From the NCBI GenBank assembly GCA_028279215.1, contig JANQOF010000036.1, forward strand, positions 1 to 64,000: a stretch of 64,000 nucleotides of DNA, in the 5' to 3' direction. Below, piece after piece: positions 50,519 to 60,111 of this stretch. The notes under the pieces were generated by a model. The model did no database searches. It saw only the letters and a list, made by a program, of their open reading frames with translations, and had not been told where the DNA came from. The position numbers were made by a program, and so were the translations under genes. Position 1 is the stretch's first letter. Every line of letters starts with the position of its first letter. This DNA comes from Pirellulales bacterium. Its GTDB lineage: Bacteria > Planctomycetota > Planctomycetia > Pirellulales > Lacipirellulaceae.

Positions 50519-50552
50519 AGGTGATTTGCTGGATGGTGGTCACTGCCGCTCA

Positions 50553-50641
50553 GCGGGAGAGGGTTGGTGAGGGTGATTGGTGTGTTAGCTCAATTTCGCC
50601 CCTCACCCGGCGTTCGGCCACCCTCTCCGTTCTGGGGAGCG
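50553..50641. repeat. REP-like palindromic intergenic repeat
   Basis: GGGAGAGGGTTGGTGAGGGTG (50555-50575) with imperfect inverted partner CCCCTCACCCGGCGTTCGGCCACCCTCTCC (50599-50628). Confidence 0.5.
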
Positions 50642-50707
50642 GGTTTGTTGCACCTGCTAACAGCAAACTGAAATTGGCAAGGCGTTTCTTAGCGACGAAA
50701 CCTCGAG

Positions 50708-51496
50708 CTACCACTCTACGCTTACTGGCGCACCAACGCCCACACCGAGCATGATCTTCGCGGAGTCGTCGACGATCGCCAGTTCGAGTTTGTCGCCCGA
50801 ACCAATCAAGGCTATGAGCGTCATGGGGGGCTGATCGGCGTAGGTGCTGAAGATGCCCATTGTTTCGTGCTCGTCGCAACACACTCGGGTTTGCTCGCCG
50901 CGAGGAACCTCAGCCAACATTTCGGCAGTGATGTTGGTAATGAGGTTCCCAAACGAATCGACCTCGGTTACCTCGCCTTCTATCTTCTGTCCCACGCATT
51001 CCGCCTGTGGTAGGGTGATTCGTACAAATTCCGTGCACTGCGGCCCGAGTTCTGCCGGGTCGATACCCAGCGAGAGTCGCGCCGCTACCGGGGCCATGAT
51101 GTCGCGTCCGTGAAACGTGTTCGACACCTCGTCCAGCCACAGCTTATTGTTTTGAACAACACGCATGGTAGTAGGTTTCGCCCGCGCAGCCAAGCAAGAC
51201 ACCAGGCCGTTGTCTGGGGCGATGTATCGCTGGCCATCGATTTCGGCATACAGTATCCCTCTGTCCGTACCAACCCCTGGGTCGACCACGGCAATGTGAA
51301 TCGTTTGCGAAGGAAAGCGGCCCGTCTCCAGCAGCGTGATGGCGCCCTGCTGGACGTCTTGGTGCGGCACCGAATGACTGATGTCGACAATTTGAAGCTG
51401 CGGATTGATCGACAGCAGCACACCCTTCATCGCCGCGACGTACCGACTCCCCTCGCCGAAATCGGTGGTCAACGTGACGATCGGAAACGAGTCCAT
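50708..51496 (-). CDS. SAM hydroxide adenosyltransferase (DUF62 family)
   Basis: VTLTTDFGEGSRYVAAMKGV, VVDPGVGTDRGILYAEIDGQRYIAPDNGL. Confidence 0.92.
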   Translation of the reverse strand: MDSFPIVTLTTDFGEGSRYVAAMKGVLLSINPQLQIVDISHSVPHQDVQQGAITLLETGRFPSQTIHIAVVDPGVGTDRGILYAEIDGQRYIAPDNGLVSCLAARAKPTTMRVVQNNKLWLDEVSNTFHGRDIMAPVAARLSLGIDPAELGPQCTEFVRITLPQAECVGQKIEGEVTEVDSFGNLITNITAEMLAEVPRGEQTRVCCDEHETMGIFSTYADQPPMTLIALIGSGDKLELAIVDDSAKIMLGVGVGAPVSVEW

Positions 51497-51507
51497 GGCG
51501 TGGGACT

Positions 51508-52974
51508 TTACATCTTGGCGATCAAGTCCAGACACAATTGCCGGACGCGGCCCGGATCGGCGTTGGGATTTCGCTTCTTTGCCTGGCCTATCAAAGCCCC
51601 GACGGCCTGCTGTTTGCCCCCTCTTACGTCGTCGACGATCTTCGGGTTCGCGTCGAGCAGTTGCTGGCAAAGAGTCTCCAACTCCGAGTCGTCGACTTCC
51701 TCAATCCCCAGCTGGTGCATCGCTTCGTCGACCGACAACTTCTTATCGAGCATCACGTCGAACACGTCGCGCCCGCGCGAGCTTGGCAAGTCGCCTGACT
51801 TAAGTTTCGAGACGAACTTGCCGAGGGAGGATGCCGCAATGGGAAACGACTCAATCGGCTCCTCTCGTTCCTTGAGCACCCGCAGCACATCTTGCGAGAC
51901 CCAATTGCATACGGCCTTGCCGTCGCCGGCGACGTCGACTGCCGCGAGATAATAGGCAAGCAAGTCGCGGCCTTGATTCACGAGCACTTCGGCGTCGTAC
52001 GCCGAAAGGCCGTGCTCCGACTGGAGCTTGCCGCGCAGATCGGCCGGTTTTTCTCCAAGCGATGCGGTGGCCGCGGCCACCTCCTCCTTGGTGAACACGA
52101 CCGGCACCAAATCGGGGTCGGGGAAGTAGCGATAGTCGCTCGACTCTTCTTTACTTCGCTGGCCCCGTGTGACGCCCGCCGCGTCGTCCCACCCGCGCGT
52201 CTGCTTAGGCGAGTCGCCAAGCTTTGCGCCGGTTTCTTGCCACACGTCGTATTGGCGGCCCGCTTCGTACTCGATGGCCCGCTCGACGGCGCGAAAGCTG
52301 TTCATGTTCTTGATTTCAACGATCGGCGTGGCGATCATCTCGCCGCCCGAATCGAGGTGCAGGTTGACGTTCGCGTCGACTCGCAAGCTGCCTTCCTGCA
52401 TGTTGCAGTCGGAGACACCGATGTAGGTAAGCAAGAGCTTTAGCTCGTCGAGATAGGCCCGCGCTTCCAGCCCGGACCGCATGTCGGGTTCGCTAACGAT
52501 CTCCAATAGTGGCGTGCCAGTGCGATTTAAGTCGATCACGCTGTCGGCGCGTCCTGCTACTTCGTCGTGAATGCTCTTGCCTGCGTCCTCCTCGAGGTGG
52601 GCACGAAGGATTCGAATCTTCTTGGACTCGAACCGGTCTTTCGAGTCGGAGATTTCCAAGTGGCCGTGTTCGGACATCGGCATGTCGTACTGCGAAATCT
52701 GATAGCCCTTAGGAAGGTCCGGGTAGTAGTACTGCTTGCGGTCCCACTTGGTTAGCGGAGGAATCGTGCAATTCAGTGCGACTGCGGTCTTTAGTGCAAG
52801 ATCCAACGCCTCGCGATTCATCACCGGTAGCGACCCCGGCATGCCAATGCACACAGGACAAGTTTGCGTATTCGGCTCGGCCCCAAATTGCGTGCTACAC
52901 CTGCAGAACAACTTGCTCTTGGTGGCAAGCTGCACGTGAACTTCTAGGCCGACGATGGTGGTGTAATCTGGCAC
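51508..52974 (-). CDS. gatB: Asp-tRNA(Asn)/Glu-tRNA(Gln) amidotransferase subunit B
   Basis: TIVGLEVHVQLATKSKLFCRC, LPVMNREALDLALK, KQYYYPDLPKGYQISQYD; GTG start. Confidence 0.97.
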   Translation of the reverse strand: MPDYTTIVGLEVHVQLATKSKLFCRCSTQFGAEPNTQTCPVCIGMPGSLPVMNREALDLALKTAVALNCTIPPLTKWDRKQYYYPDLPKGYQISQYDMPMSEHGHLEISDSKDRFESKKIRILRAHLEEDAGKSIHDEVAGRADSVIDLNRTGTPLLEIVSEPDMRSGLEARAYLDELKLLLTYIGVSDCNMQEGSLRVDANVNLHLDSGGEMIATPIVEIKNMNSFRAVERAIEYEAGRQYDVWQETGAKLGDSPKQTRGWDDAAGVTRGQRSKEESSDYRYFPDPDLVPVVFTKEEVAAATASLGEKPADLRGKLQSEHGLSAYDAEVLVNQGRDLLAYYLAAVDVAGDGKAVCNWVSQDVLRVLKEREEPIESFPIAASSLGKFVSKLKSGDLPSSRGRDVFDVMLDKKLSVDEAMHQLGIEEVDDSELETLCQQLLDANPKIVDDVRGGKQQAVGALIGQAKKRNPNADPGRVRQLCLDLIAKM

Positions 52975-52987
52975 GGTTTGGATTTTT

Positions 52988-53464
52988 TTGCCCGCGAATC
53001 ACGCGAATAAGCGCGAATGTTAGATTCTTGATTCTTGGGTGAGAGCAATGCGTTCGTACTCAAGTTTGGGGTGATGCCCGAAATCTACTAGGATGCCTAA
53101 CTTGAAGCTGGTCGCATGTAGGTAGTTGAGCAGTTGGGCCCGATTCTCGTCGGTGAGGCGCTTCGCTGCCTTTAGCTCTACGACAATCTTGCTGTAGCAG
53201 ACATAATCGGCTTCGTAATAAGCTTGGAGTGTCTGTCCGTTGTAGTCCAAGCTCAAGCGAGGCTTCGACACCGACGGAATGTTGCGATTCTCGAACTCAA
53301 TTCCCAAGCACTCGTGATAAACTGCTTCGAGAAAGCCACAGCCCATCGTGTTGTATACCTCGAAACACGCACCGATGATCGCGTAGCTTTCGTCCGGATA
53401 GATGATGTTAGGCACGTTAGTTTTCTCAGCGTGATTCGCGAACATTCGCGCAATTCGCGGGCAA
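52988..53464. mobile_element. 477-bp inverted-repeat-bounded GxxExxY cassette
   Basis: TTGCCCGCGAAT at 52988-52999 is the exact inverse of ATTCGCGGGCAA at 53453-53464; further matching words GCGCGAATGT/ACATTCGCGC and CGCGAATCACGC/GCGTGATTCGCG occur in both ends. Confidence 0.6.
53020..53445 (-). CDS. GxxExxY protein (PD-(D/E)XK-like)
   Basis: GCGFLEAVYHECL, VVELKAAKRL, GILVDFGHHPKLEYERI; ATG at 53445 inside the terminal repeat. Confidence 0.88.
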   Translation of the reverse strand: MFANHAEKTNVPNIIYPDESYAIIGACFEVYNTMGCGFLEAVYHECLGIEFENRNIPSVSKPRLSLDYNGQTLQAYYEADYVCYSKIVVELKAAKRLTDENRAQLLNYLHATSFKLGILVDFGHHPKLEYERIALTQESRI

Positions 53465-55000
53465 TCAAAGTGTCGGTCTCTTTGTATGCCAATCAGTTGC
53501 CGTCTGGTACATGTGCCCAGCACGGAGCAGGGTTTCTTCGGCTAGAGGTTTGGCTTGCAAGTGAAGGCCAATGGGTAGACCCGAGTTGCTTTGGCCGCAG
53601 GGGACGCTCATGGCAGGCACACCGGTCAGGTTGGCGCTTACGGTGTACATGTCGACGAGGTACATCGCCAGCGGATCGTCGACAAGCGAGCCGAGTTCAA
53701 ACGCGGGGGTCGGCGCCACAGGGCCAGCCAGCACGTCGACTTGCTCGAATACCCTGTCGTAATCTTGTCGTATCATCCGGCGAACTTTGAGAGCCTTGAG
53801 GTAATAGGCGTCGTAATAGCCGGCGCTCAAGGCGTAAGTGCCCAGCATGATTCGGCGTTTGACCTCAGCTCCGAAGCCTTCGCTACGGCTCTTGCGGTAC
53901 ATCCGCACGAGGGGCGTATCGAGGTTTTCCGCCTCGCGTCGTTTGCCGGCTTCTTCCAGTTCGGCCCGTTCGGCATTCAACTCTTCGGTCAACTTCGCAA
54001 CGTCGGCACGATAGCCGTAGTGAACGCCGTCGTACCTGGCCAGGTTGCTAGAGGCTTCGCTTGGTGCGATCACGTAATACGTGGCCACCCCGTACTTGCT
54101 ATGCGGCAGCGATACTTCGACGAGCCTCGCCCCCAACGATTCGTAGGTGCCGAGCGCGTCGCGCACCGCCCGCTCGACCTCGCTATCGAGACCCTCGGCA
54201 AAGTGCTCCTTGGCGTATCCGATCCGCAAGCCATCGAGGGGCTTGCGGACGGATTCGGTGAATTGCGTTGTATGATCGAGCGACGTGGAGTCGTGCGGGT
54301 CGTGGCCAGAGATCGCCTCGTGCAGTAGCGCAATATCTTCTACCGTATGGGCCAAGGGGCCGATCTGATCCAGGCTGCTGGCGAAGGCCACTAGGCCAAA
54401 ACGGCTTACGCGTCCGTAGGTCGGCTTCATTCCAACGACGCCGCAGAAGCTAGCGGGCTGGCGGATCGAGCCGCCGGTGTCGGTGCCAATCGAAAGCGGG
54501 GCGAAGTCGGCCGCCACGGCAGCGGCAGCGCCGCCACTTGAGCCACCCGGCGACCGCTTTAGGTCCCACGGGTTGGCGGTGACTTTGAATGCGGAGTTCT
54601 CGGTCGAGCCGCCCATGGCGAACTCATCCATGTTCGTGCACCCGATCAGCACCGCGTCGGCGGCCTTGAGTTTGGCGATGACGGTCGCATCGTACGGCGC
54701 GGAGAACTCCGCGAGCATCTTTGAGGCGCAGGTGGTGCGCTCGCCCTTTTGTGCGAGGATGTCCTTGACTGCCACCGGAATGCCGGCGAGCTTTCCGAGC
54801 GGCTGGCCGGACGCACGACGCTGGTCGACGCATTTGGCCGCGTCCAAAGCTCGGTCGGCGGTCACTCGTAGGAAAGCGCCCACGTTGCCTTCCTGGGCCG
54901 AAATGCGATCGAGATAGGCCTGAGTCAGTTCTACCGCGGAGATCTCGCCCGAATCGAGCAACCTGCATTGGTCGACGGCAGAGAGCGAAGTGAGCAACAT
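53465..55000 (-). CDS. gatA: Asp-tRNA(Asn)/Glu-tRNA(Gln) amidotransferase subunit A
   Basis: Amidase signature [51 protein letters not shown]. Confidence 0.97.
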   Translation of the reverse strand: MLLTSLSAVDQCRLLDSGEISAVELTQAYLDRISAQEGNVGAFLRVTADRALDAAKCVDQRRASGQPLGKLAGIPVAVKDILAQKGERTTCASKMLAEFSAPYDATVIAKLKAADAVLIGCTNMDEFAMGGSTENSAFKVTANPWDLKRSPGGSSGGAAAAVAADFAPLSIGTDTGGSIRQPASFCGVVGMKPTYGRVSRFGLVAFASSLDQIGPLAHTVEDIALLHEAISGHDPHDSTSLDHTTQFTESVRKPLDGLRIGYAKEHFAEGLDSEVERAVRDALGTYESLGARLVEVSLPHSKYGVATYYVIAPSEASSNLARYDGVHYGYRADVAKLTEELNAERAELEEAGKRREAENLDTPLVRMYRKSRSEGFGAEVKRRIMLGTYALSAGYYDAYYLKALKVRRMIRQDYDRVFEQVDVLAGPVAPTPAFELGSLVDDPLAMYLVDMYTVSANLTGVPAMSVPCGQSNSGLPIGLHLQAKPLAEETLLRAGHMYQTATDWHTKRPTL

Positions 55001-55030
55001 CGGTGCGGGCGGGAGTTGAACGGTGGTTGG

Positions 55031-55321
55031 TTAGTCGCCCAGCACCGCCGGCACTAGGTAGCCTTCGTCGTTGTGTTTGGGGGCGCCCGCTAGCGCGGCG
55101 TCGCGAGAAAGGCTGGCGGCAACCGCATCGTCCTTAGTGACGTTGTGTAGTTCGACGGCGTGCGCCATAGGCTCAACGCCCTCGGTGTCGACCTCGGCCA
55201 GCTGGTCGACGTAGGTAACGATTTGCCCGAGTTCCGCCGTCATCGATTCTAGCTCGGCCGGCGTCAGTATCAGTCGGGCGAGAAGGGCTACCTTTTCGAC
55301 GTCGGCGGCGGATAGCGACAT
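55031..55321 (-). CDS. gatC: Asp-tRNA(Asn)/Glu-tRNA(Gln) amidotransferase subunit C
   Basis: VEKVALLARLILTPAELESMTAELGQIVTYVDQLAEVDTEGVEPMAH; next to gatA. Confidence 0.95.
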   Translation of the reverse strand: MSLSAADVEKVALLARLILTPAELESMTAELGQIVTYVDQLAEVDTEGVEPMAHAVELHNVTKDDAVAASLSRDAALAGAPKHNDEGYLVPAVLGD

Positions 55322-55348
55322 GGCGCGGCTAGCTTACTTGGCGCGAGA

Positions 55349-55621
55349 TTACTTGCCAGATGTTTGAGGTACGGCGAACGGTGCCTGCTGTACCACCTTG
55401 CGGATTGCTCCGCCCCGGATGCACTGGGTGCACACCCATTGATGCGTGTTCTTGCCGTCGGGGCCCGCGACCTTCACCTTTTGCAGGTTCGGTTTGAATT
55501 GCCGGCGGGTAATGCCGGTGACTTTGGTACCCACACCACCCAGGTATTTCTTCTTACCACGGATCGTGACTTGGTTGCCCATCTGCGGCCCCTTGCCGCA
55601 AACTTCGCATTGCTTGGCCAT
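55349..55621 (-). CDS. rpmB: 50S ribosomal protein bL28
   Basis: MAKQCEVCGKGPQMGNQVTIRGKKKYLGGVGTKVTGITRRQFKPNLQKV. Confidence 0.93.
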   Translation of the reverse strand: MAKQCEVCGKGPQMGNQVTIRGKKKYLGGVGTKVTGITRRQFKPNLQKVKVAGPDGKNTHQWVCTQCIRGGAIRKVVQQAPFAVPQTSGK

Positions 55622-55742
55622 GACTACAAACTCGCTTACTCGACGATTCGGCACTCGCCCCACCTGCTGGGTTGCAAGTGGCGGAAAGCTCGTAAGTATA
55701 CCCGCCGCAACGAGATATACAACGCCCATTGGGGCGGGTTGG

Positions 55743-56570
55743 CTAAGCGCCCTGGATGAACTGAAGCACCTGGGCCATGAGCGCAGGATTCGCCGCAACG
55801 GCTTCGCCACTGTGAACCGTGGCCTTGCCTTGCCAGTCGCAGAATTTGCCGCCCGCTTCTTCGATGATGGGCTGCAGGGCCGCGGCGTCCCATAGATTCA
55901 TCCCGGGGTCGATCATCACGTCGGCCCTGCCTGTGGCCACCATCAGGTAGCCATAGGCATCGCCCCAAGTTCGGGCCAGGCGCACCTTTTCGTCGAGTTC
56001 CAGATACGCGGATAGACCCTCGCCGGAGGTTCGCTTGCGGAAGCTTCCCACCTCGCTGGTGAGCAGCAACGCCTGGCCGAGGGTGGGGGTTTGACCGATC
56101 CGTGCTTGCGTAGGAGAGCGGTCGCCCCGCTGATGCCATGTGCCGGTGCCGCGGGCAGCGTAAATCACCTCGTCGAGCGCGGGGGCTCGGATGACGCCTA
56201 ACTCGGGGTTCCCTTCATCGACGCTGCCGTCCGGGGTGCTCAGCACTCCGATAAGCGTGGTGTAGAGAGGAATTTCGTGAATGAACGACTTCGTTCCGTC
56301 GATAGGGTCGAGCACCCACGTATACCCGGAACTGCCAGGGCTCTGGCCAAATTCTTCGCCTACGACACCGTCGTCCGGGAAACGCTCGGCTATCTGGTCA
56401 CGCAACAGGCGTTCGGCGGCGCGATCGGCCGCGGTAACCGGCGAATCGTCCCCTTTCCGTTCGACCTCCAGCGTCGGTTGTCGGAAGTACTCAAGGGTGA
56501 CGTCGCCGGCTTGGCGGGCGATCTCGAGGGCCCAGTCGAGACGCTGTTGGATGGGGGATGGCTTGCTCAT
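55743..56570 (-). CDS. Inositol monophosphatase family protein (possible histidinol-phosphatase)
   Basis: GEEFG, WVLDPIDGTKSFI, MIDPGMNLWDAAALQPIIEEAGG. Confidence 0.92.
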   Translation of the reverse strand: MSKPSPIQQRLDWALEIARQAGDVTLEYFRQPTLEVERKGDDSPVTAADRAAERLLRDQIAERFPDDGVVGEEFGQSPGSSGYTWVLDPIDGTKSFIHEIPLYTTLIGVLSTPDGSVDEGNPELGVIRAPALDEVIYAARGTGTWHQRGDRSPTQARIGQTPTLGQALLLTSEVGSFRKRTSGEGLSAYLELDEKVRLARTWGDAYGYLMVATGRADVMIDPGMNLWDAAALQPIIEEAGGKFCDWQGKATVHSGEAVAANPALMAQVLQFIQGA

Positions 56571-56803
56571 GGCAACTAGGCTACCACGACAGCAGTCGCT
56601 GCGTTGAGGGGGCCAGCTTGCGAGGGTTATGTCGATTGGCTTGCCGCGTCCCAAATCCCTATGCCGCTAGTATTTAGCTTGATTGACCCAGCCGACTGTT
56701 TAGAATGAGGGGGTAGGAATTACCGCTTGCGGATCGTTGCCGCGTTGGGTCGACTGTCCGGTGGCCCCGGTGAAGGTGCTCGCCCACTCAAGGAGGATTT
56801 GCG

Positions 56804-57172
56804 ATGCAAAACAGAGTGCGATCGGTTGCCCTGGTGTCGATCGGTACGTTGGTCGGGACCACATTGTTGACCTGTGCAGTGGGACAGCCGGAGCTTGCCG
56901 AAGCGCCTGCTGTGGAAGCTTTGCGACCAAGCGGTGAGGTACCGCCGGGTTGCCTGCAGGTGGTTTCGGAGCCTGGTGCTCCGATTGTGGCAGTAGTGTA
57001 CGATCCGCAACAACAAGTGTTGGGCGTGTACCACGTCGATCGCACAACCGGAGAAATTGAACTCAAGAGCATCCGTCAAATTCAATGGGATTTGCAGATG
57101 CTCCATTGGCACGGCAAAAAGCCGTTGCCTGCAGATGTCAAGAAGAAGCTGGAGGCGATGCGACGCGGTTAG
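56804..57172 (+). CDS. Small exported hypothetical protein
   Basis: Signal-like N-terminus; purine-rich AAGGAGGA before ATG. Confidence 0.7.
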   Translation: MQNRVRSVALVSIGTLVGTTLLTCAVGQPELAEAPAVEALRPSGEVPPGCLQVVSEPGAPIVAVVYDPQQQVLGVYHVDRTTGEIELKSIRQIQWDLQMLHWHGKKPLPADVKKKLEAMRRG

Positions 57173-57224
57173 CTTCGCGCGTAGCCGCTCGCAATTCCAG
57201 CTAGACGCCGCTTAGAGAGCCGCC

Positions 57225-58826
57225 ATGGATCCGAAGTTCGTTAAGTTGGAAGAAGCTGCCGAGCAGCTCAGCATTAGCACCGATCATCTCAACGCGCTCC
57301 GCGAAGAAGGGAAACTCCGGGCCTATCGCGATGGTGCGAGCTGGAAGTTTCGCACGGAAGAAATCGACCAAATGGCCGCCAGCGGTGTGCCCGACATCGA
57401 GGCCGAAGAGAGCGGTATCAATCTCGATCTCGACGACCTGTCGCTTGGCGACGAGATATCTCTCGACGACGATCCGGAGACCGAAGGCTCGTCGTCGCCT
57501 GAAACTACGGATGTTGCCTCGGAGGACGACCCGCTCGAGTTGGGGTTGGCACCGAGCGACTCGGGTCTGAGCGATCTGGAACTGGCGGACGACGACTTGG
57601 ACTTGGCCACGGGAAGCTCCGCCGATTTGTCGGTCGACCTCGACGGCGCCCCAGCCGAGGCGGCGCAAAGCGACGGCGAGTTGGAGTTGGACCTCAAAAT
57701 GGAGGGCGACGACGATCCCGCGTCCATCCTCCTGAGCGAAGCGGAATTGGGCGACAGCGACCGTCCACCGAGCACGATCATTGGCAAAGCGGAGCTCGAC
57801 GACGAACTTGACCTCGTGCTGCCGGCCGAAGGGGAACCATCCGATTCCGGGCCGACGACGAGCGACGTGCGGCTTGCTGATCTTGAAGATCTCGATGGTG
57901 GTTCCGGCGCGACAGGCGACCTGCCCGGCGTGGAGGAAGTGACAGCCGACTTCGACAACGTTGAAGAGCTGGAAATCGATTTGGAAGCCGAGTCGAGCCG
58001 CATTCTTACGCCCGAGGATTTGGAGGCCGCCCAAGCGGCCGGAGGTCAGGCCCAGCAAAAGGCCCCCGAAACGAGCGATTTAGAACTTGAAATCGAGGAA
58101 GACTACGGCCTGGCGCCAGACAGCGGCGCGGGGCTTACCGGATTGTCAGGGCTCGGCGGCGGCGACGACGATAGTTTGGTTGCCGGTTCCGAAATCAACC
58201 TCGAAGGCAGTTCGCCTTCGGGCGACGCAGGGCTCACGGGCCTGTCGGCCTTGGAGCTTGACTCGGATGATGACGACGACGATTTCGTGCTCGGCGATGG
58301 CAGCGACCTGACGCTATCGTCGGCCGACAGTGGAATCAATCTGTCGCCAGCCGATAGCGGGCTGTCGCTCGACGACGCAGCCGTGGAACTCACCGGTTCG
58401 GCGATTGGAAGCGGGATCGACTTTAGTGAGGCATCGGGTTTGGTATCCGACGAGCCAGCCGGCGACTTCGAGCTGACCCCACTGGCCGAAGATGCTGGAG
58501 GTGAAGAAGAGGACGATAGCTCGCAGGTGATCGCGCTCGATGCGTTCGAGGAGCAGCAAGAAGCCGACGACCTGTTGGGCGCGGGGGCTGGACCTGGCGC
58601 AGCCGCAGCCATGCCAGCCGCGTCGTTTGGCCAAGGCGCGGTCGTTTCGCGGGCGGATAATCAATTTACTGGTTGGAACGTGGCCTTTCTGGCTTTGTGT
58701 TTGGTGCTTCTGAGCTTGTGTGGCATGATGGCTCTGGATGTCGTTCGCAGCATGTGGAGTTGGAACGAGCCGTATCAGGTGAATAGCACGCTGATCGACA
58801 GCCTTAGCGGATTTCTGTTTCCTTAA
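57225..58826 (+). CDS. Excisionase/MerR-like HTH protein with long acidic low-complexity region and C-terminal TM helix
   Basis: KLEEAAEQLSISTDHLNALREEGKLRAYRDGASWKFRTEEID; D/E/S/G-rich middle; hydrophobic NVAFLALCLVLLSLCGMMALDVV near the C-terminus. Confidence 0.85.
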   Translation: MDPKFVKLEEAAEQLSISTDHLNALREEGKLRAYRDGASWKFRTEEIDQMAASGVPDIEAEESGINLDLDDLSLGDEISLDDDPETEGSSSPETTDVASEDDPLELGLAPSDSGLSDLELADDDLDLATGSSADLSVDLDGAPAEAAQSDGELELDLKMEGDDDPASILLSEAELGDSDRPPSTIIGKAELDDELDLVLPAEGEPSDSGPTTSDVRLADLEDLDGGSGATGDLPGVEEVTADFDNVEELEIDLEAESSRILTPEDLEAAQAAGGQAQQKAPETSDLELEIEEDYGLAPDSGAGLTGLSGLGGGDDDSLVAGSEINLEGSSPSGDAGLTGLSALELDSDDDDDDFVLGDGSDLTLSSADSGINLSPADSGLSLDDAAVELTGSAIGSGIDFSEASGLVSDEPAGDFELTPLAEDAGGEEEDDSSQVIALDAFEEQQEADDLLGAGAGPGAAAAMPAASFGQGAVVSRADNQFTGWNVAFLALCLVLLSLCGMMALDVVRSMWSWNEPYQVNSTLIDSLSGFLFP

Positions 58827-58971
58827 CGGCCGTTGCGGCATTCTGTCGCACCGTCGGCATCTGGGTGGCCCGATACCTCGGCGAAGGTCTATAATGCAAG
58901 GCAACCACGCGGCGGGGTGGTTCTGCCCGGCAAGTGCGTGCTTCCCGCCCCATGTCCCGCCTGGTAATTCA

Positions 58972-60111
58972 ATGCCTGCATGGTACTGCTGTCGCTTTCG
59001 GTGCTTTGTCTCTTCTGTGGTTTGCTTGAGTCTTGCAGTGGGCTGTGGCGAATCACCACAGGTTCGCAGCTACGACGTACCCCGAAATCCAAGGCTTGCC
59101 GAGTCGCGGGCGGTTGAACGAGCCGGCGAAGCTACGCCAACGCGGATGATCGCCGCCATCGTGCCGCGCAAGTCGCAGGCATGGTTCGTGAAAGTCACCG
59201 GACCCGAACGCAGTGTGGATGAGGTGGCCGACGCGGTACTTGCCTTCGTCGCCGATATCGAGCCATCGGCCAATGATCCCGACGCGATCGAGTGGAGCGC
59301 GCCCGAGGCGTGGAAAGATGGCGGCGAGCGGATGATGCGAGAAGCCACATTCGTGTTACCTGAAGGCGATCCGCCGCTGGAGGTTGCGATTTCTAAACTC
59401 GATTTCACGGGAGATCGCGAGGAGCGACTGCTCGCCAATATCAATCGCTGGCGGGGCCAGCTTGGGCTGCCGGACGTAAGCGTATTGGACGAAGCTGCGG
59501 GAGTGACGGAAATAGACTTGATGGGTGAGCCAGCTTGGGTGCTTGATGCCGTCGGCAAGGCGAGTGCCGCGTCGATGACGCCGCCGATGATGCGGGGCGG
59601 AACTCCCTTTGCTGGCCGATCAGCGATGCCACCTAGTTCGCCGCCACCTGCGACCAACACGGCCCGGCCGCAGTTGCGCTTCGAACCAGGCGACGGATGG
59701 CGCGAGCTTGGTCGTGGTGCCATGGGTAGCCGTAGCTTTGGGCTCGGCGAGGGCGATCTACAAACCGTGGTTAAGCTGTCCGACTTCCCCCCAGTCGGTG
59801 CGATGTCGGATCCGAGAGCCAATATCGATCGCTGGCGTGGCCAACTCGGTCAGCCGCCGCTGGGCGACCAGAAGCTTGAGGAAGTCACCGAGGCGGTCGC
59901 GATTGGGGAAGGCGATGGAGTGCTTACGCTAATCACTTCGCCGGACGACTCGCAGGCAATGCTGGTCGCCATGGTGGTCCACCTTGACCATGTGTGGTTC
60001 TTCCAACTCATGGGCACGCCGACTTCGGTTGCTGAGCACCGTGACGAATTCGTCGAATGGCTGGCAACCGTCCGGATGGAAACAGGCAGCGACGAGAAGG
60101 AGGGCGCGTGA
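58972..60111 (+). CDS. Putative lipoprotein, hypothetical, two related modules
   Basis: Lipobox-like LSLAVGC; repeated module (NINRWRGQLGLPD / NIDRWRGQLGQPP); stop overlaps next start. Confidence 0.75.
   Translation: MPAWYCCRFRCFVSSVVCLSLAVGCGESPQVRSYDVPRNPRLAESRAVERAGEATPTRMIAAIVPRKSQAWFVKVTGPERSVDEVADAVLAFVADIEPSANDPDAIEWSAPEAWKDGGERMMREATFVLPEGDPPLEVAISKLDFTGDREERLLANINRWRGQLGLPDVSVLDEAAGVTEIDLMGEPAWVLDAVGKASAASMTPPMMRGGTPFAGRSAMPPSSPPPATNTARPQLRFEPGDGWRELGRGAMGSRSFGLGEGDLQTVVKLSDFPPVGAMSDPRANIDRWRGQLGQPPLGDQKLEEVTEAVAIGEGDGVLTLITSPDDSQAMLVAMVVHLDHVWFFQLMGTPTSVAEHRDEFVEWLATVRMETGSDEKEGA

Noticed and set aside
52607-52625. tRNA T-loop-like GGATTCGAATCTT
   Set aside because: Lies inside gatB coding sequence with no acceptor or anticodon stem around it.
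57201-58058. 285-aa minus-strand ORF
   Set aside because: Antisense to the acidic HTH protein; arises from its repetitive GAC/GAG codons.
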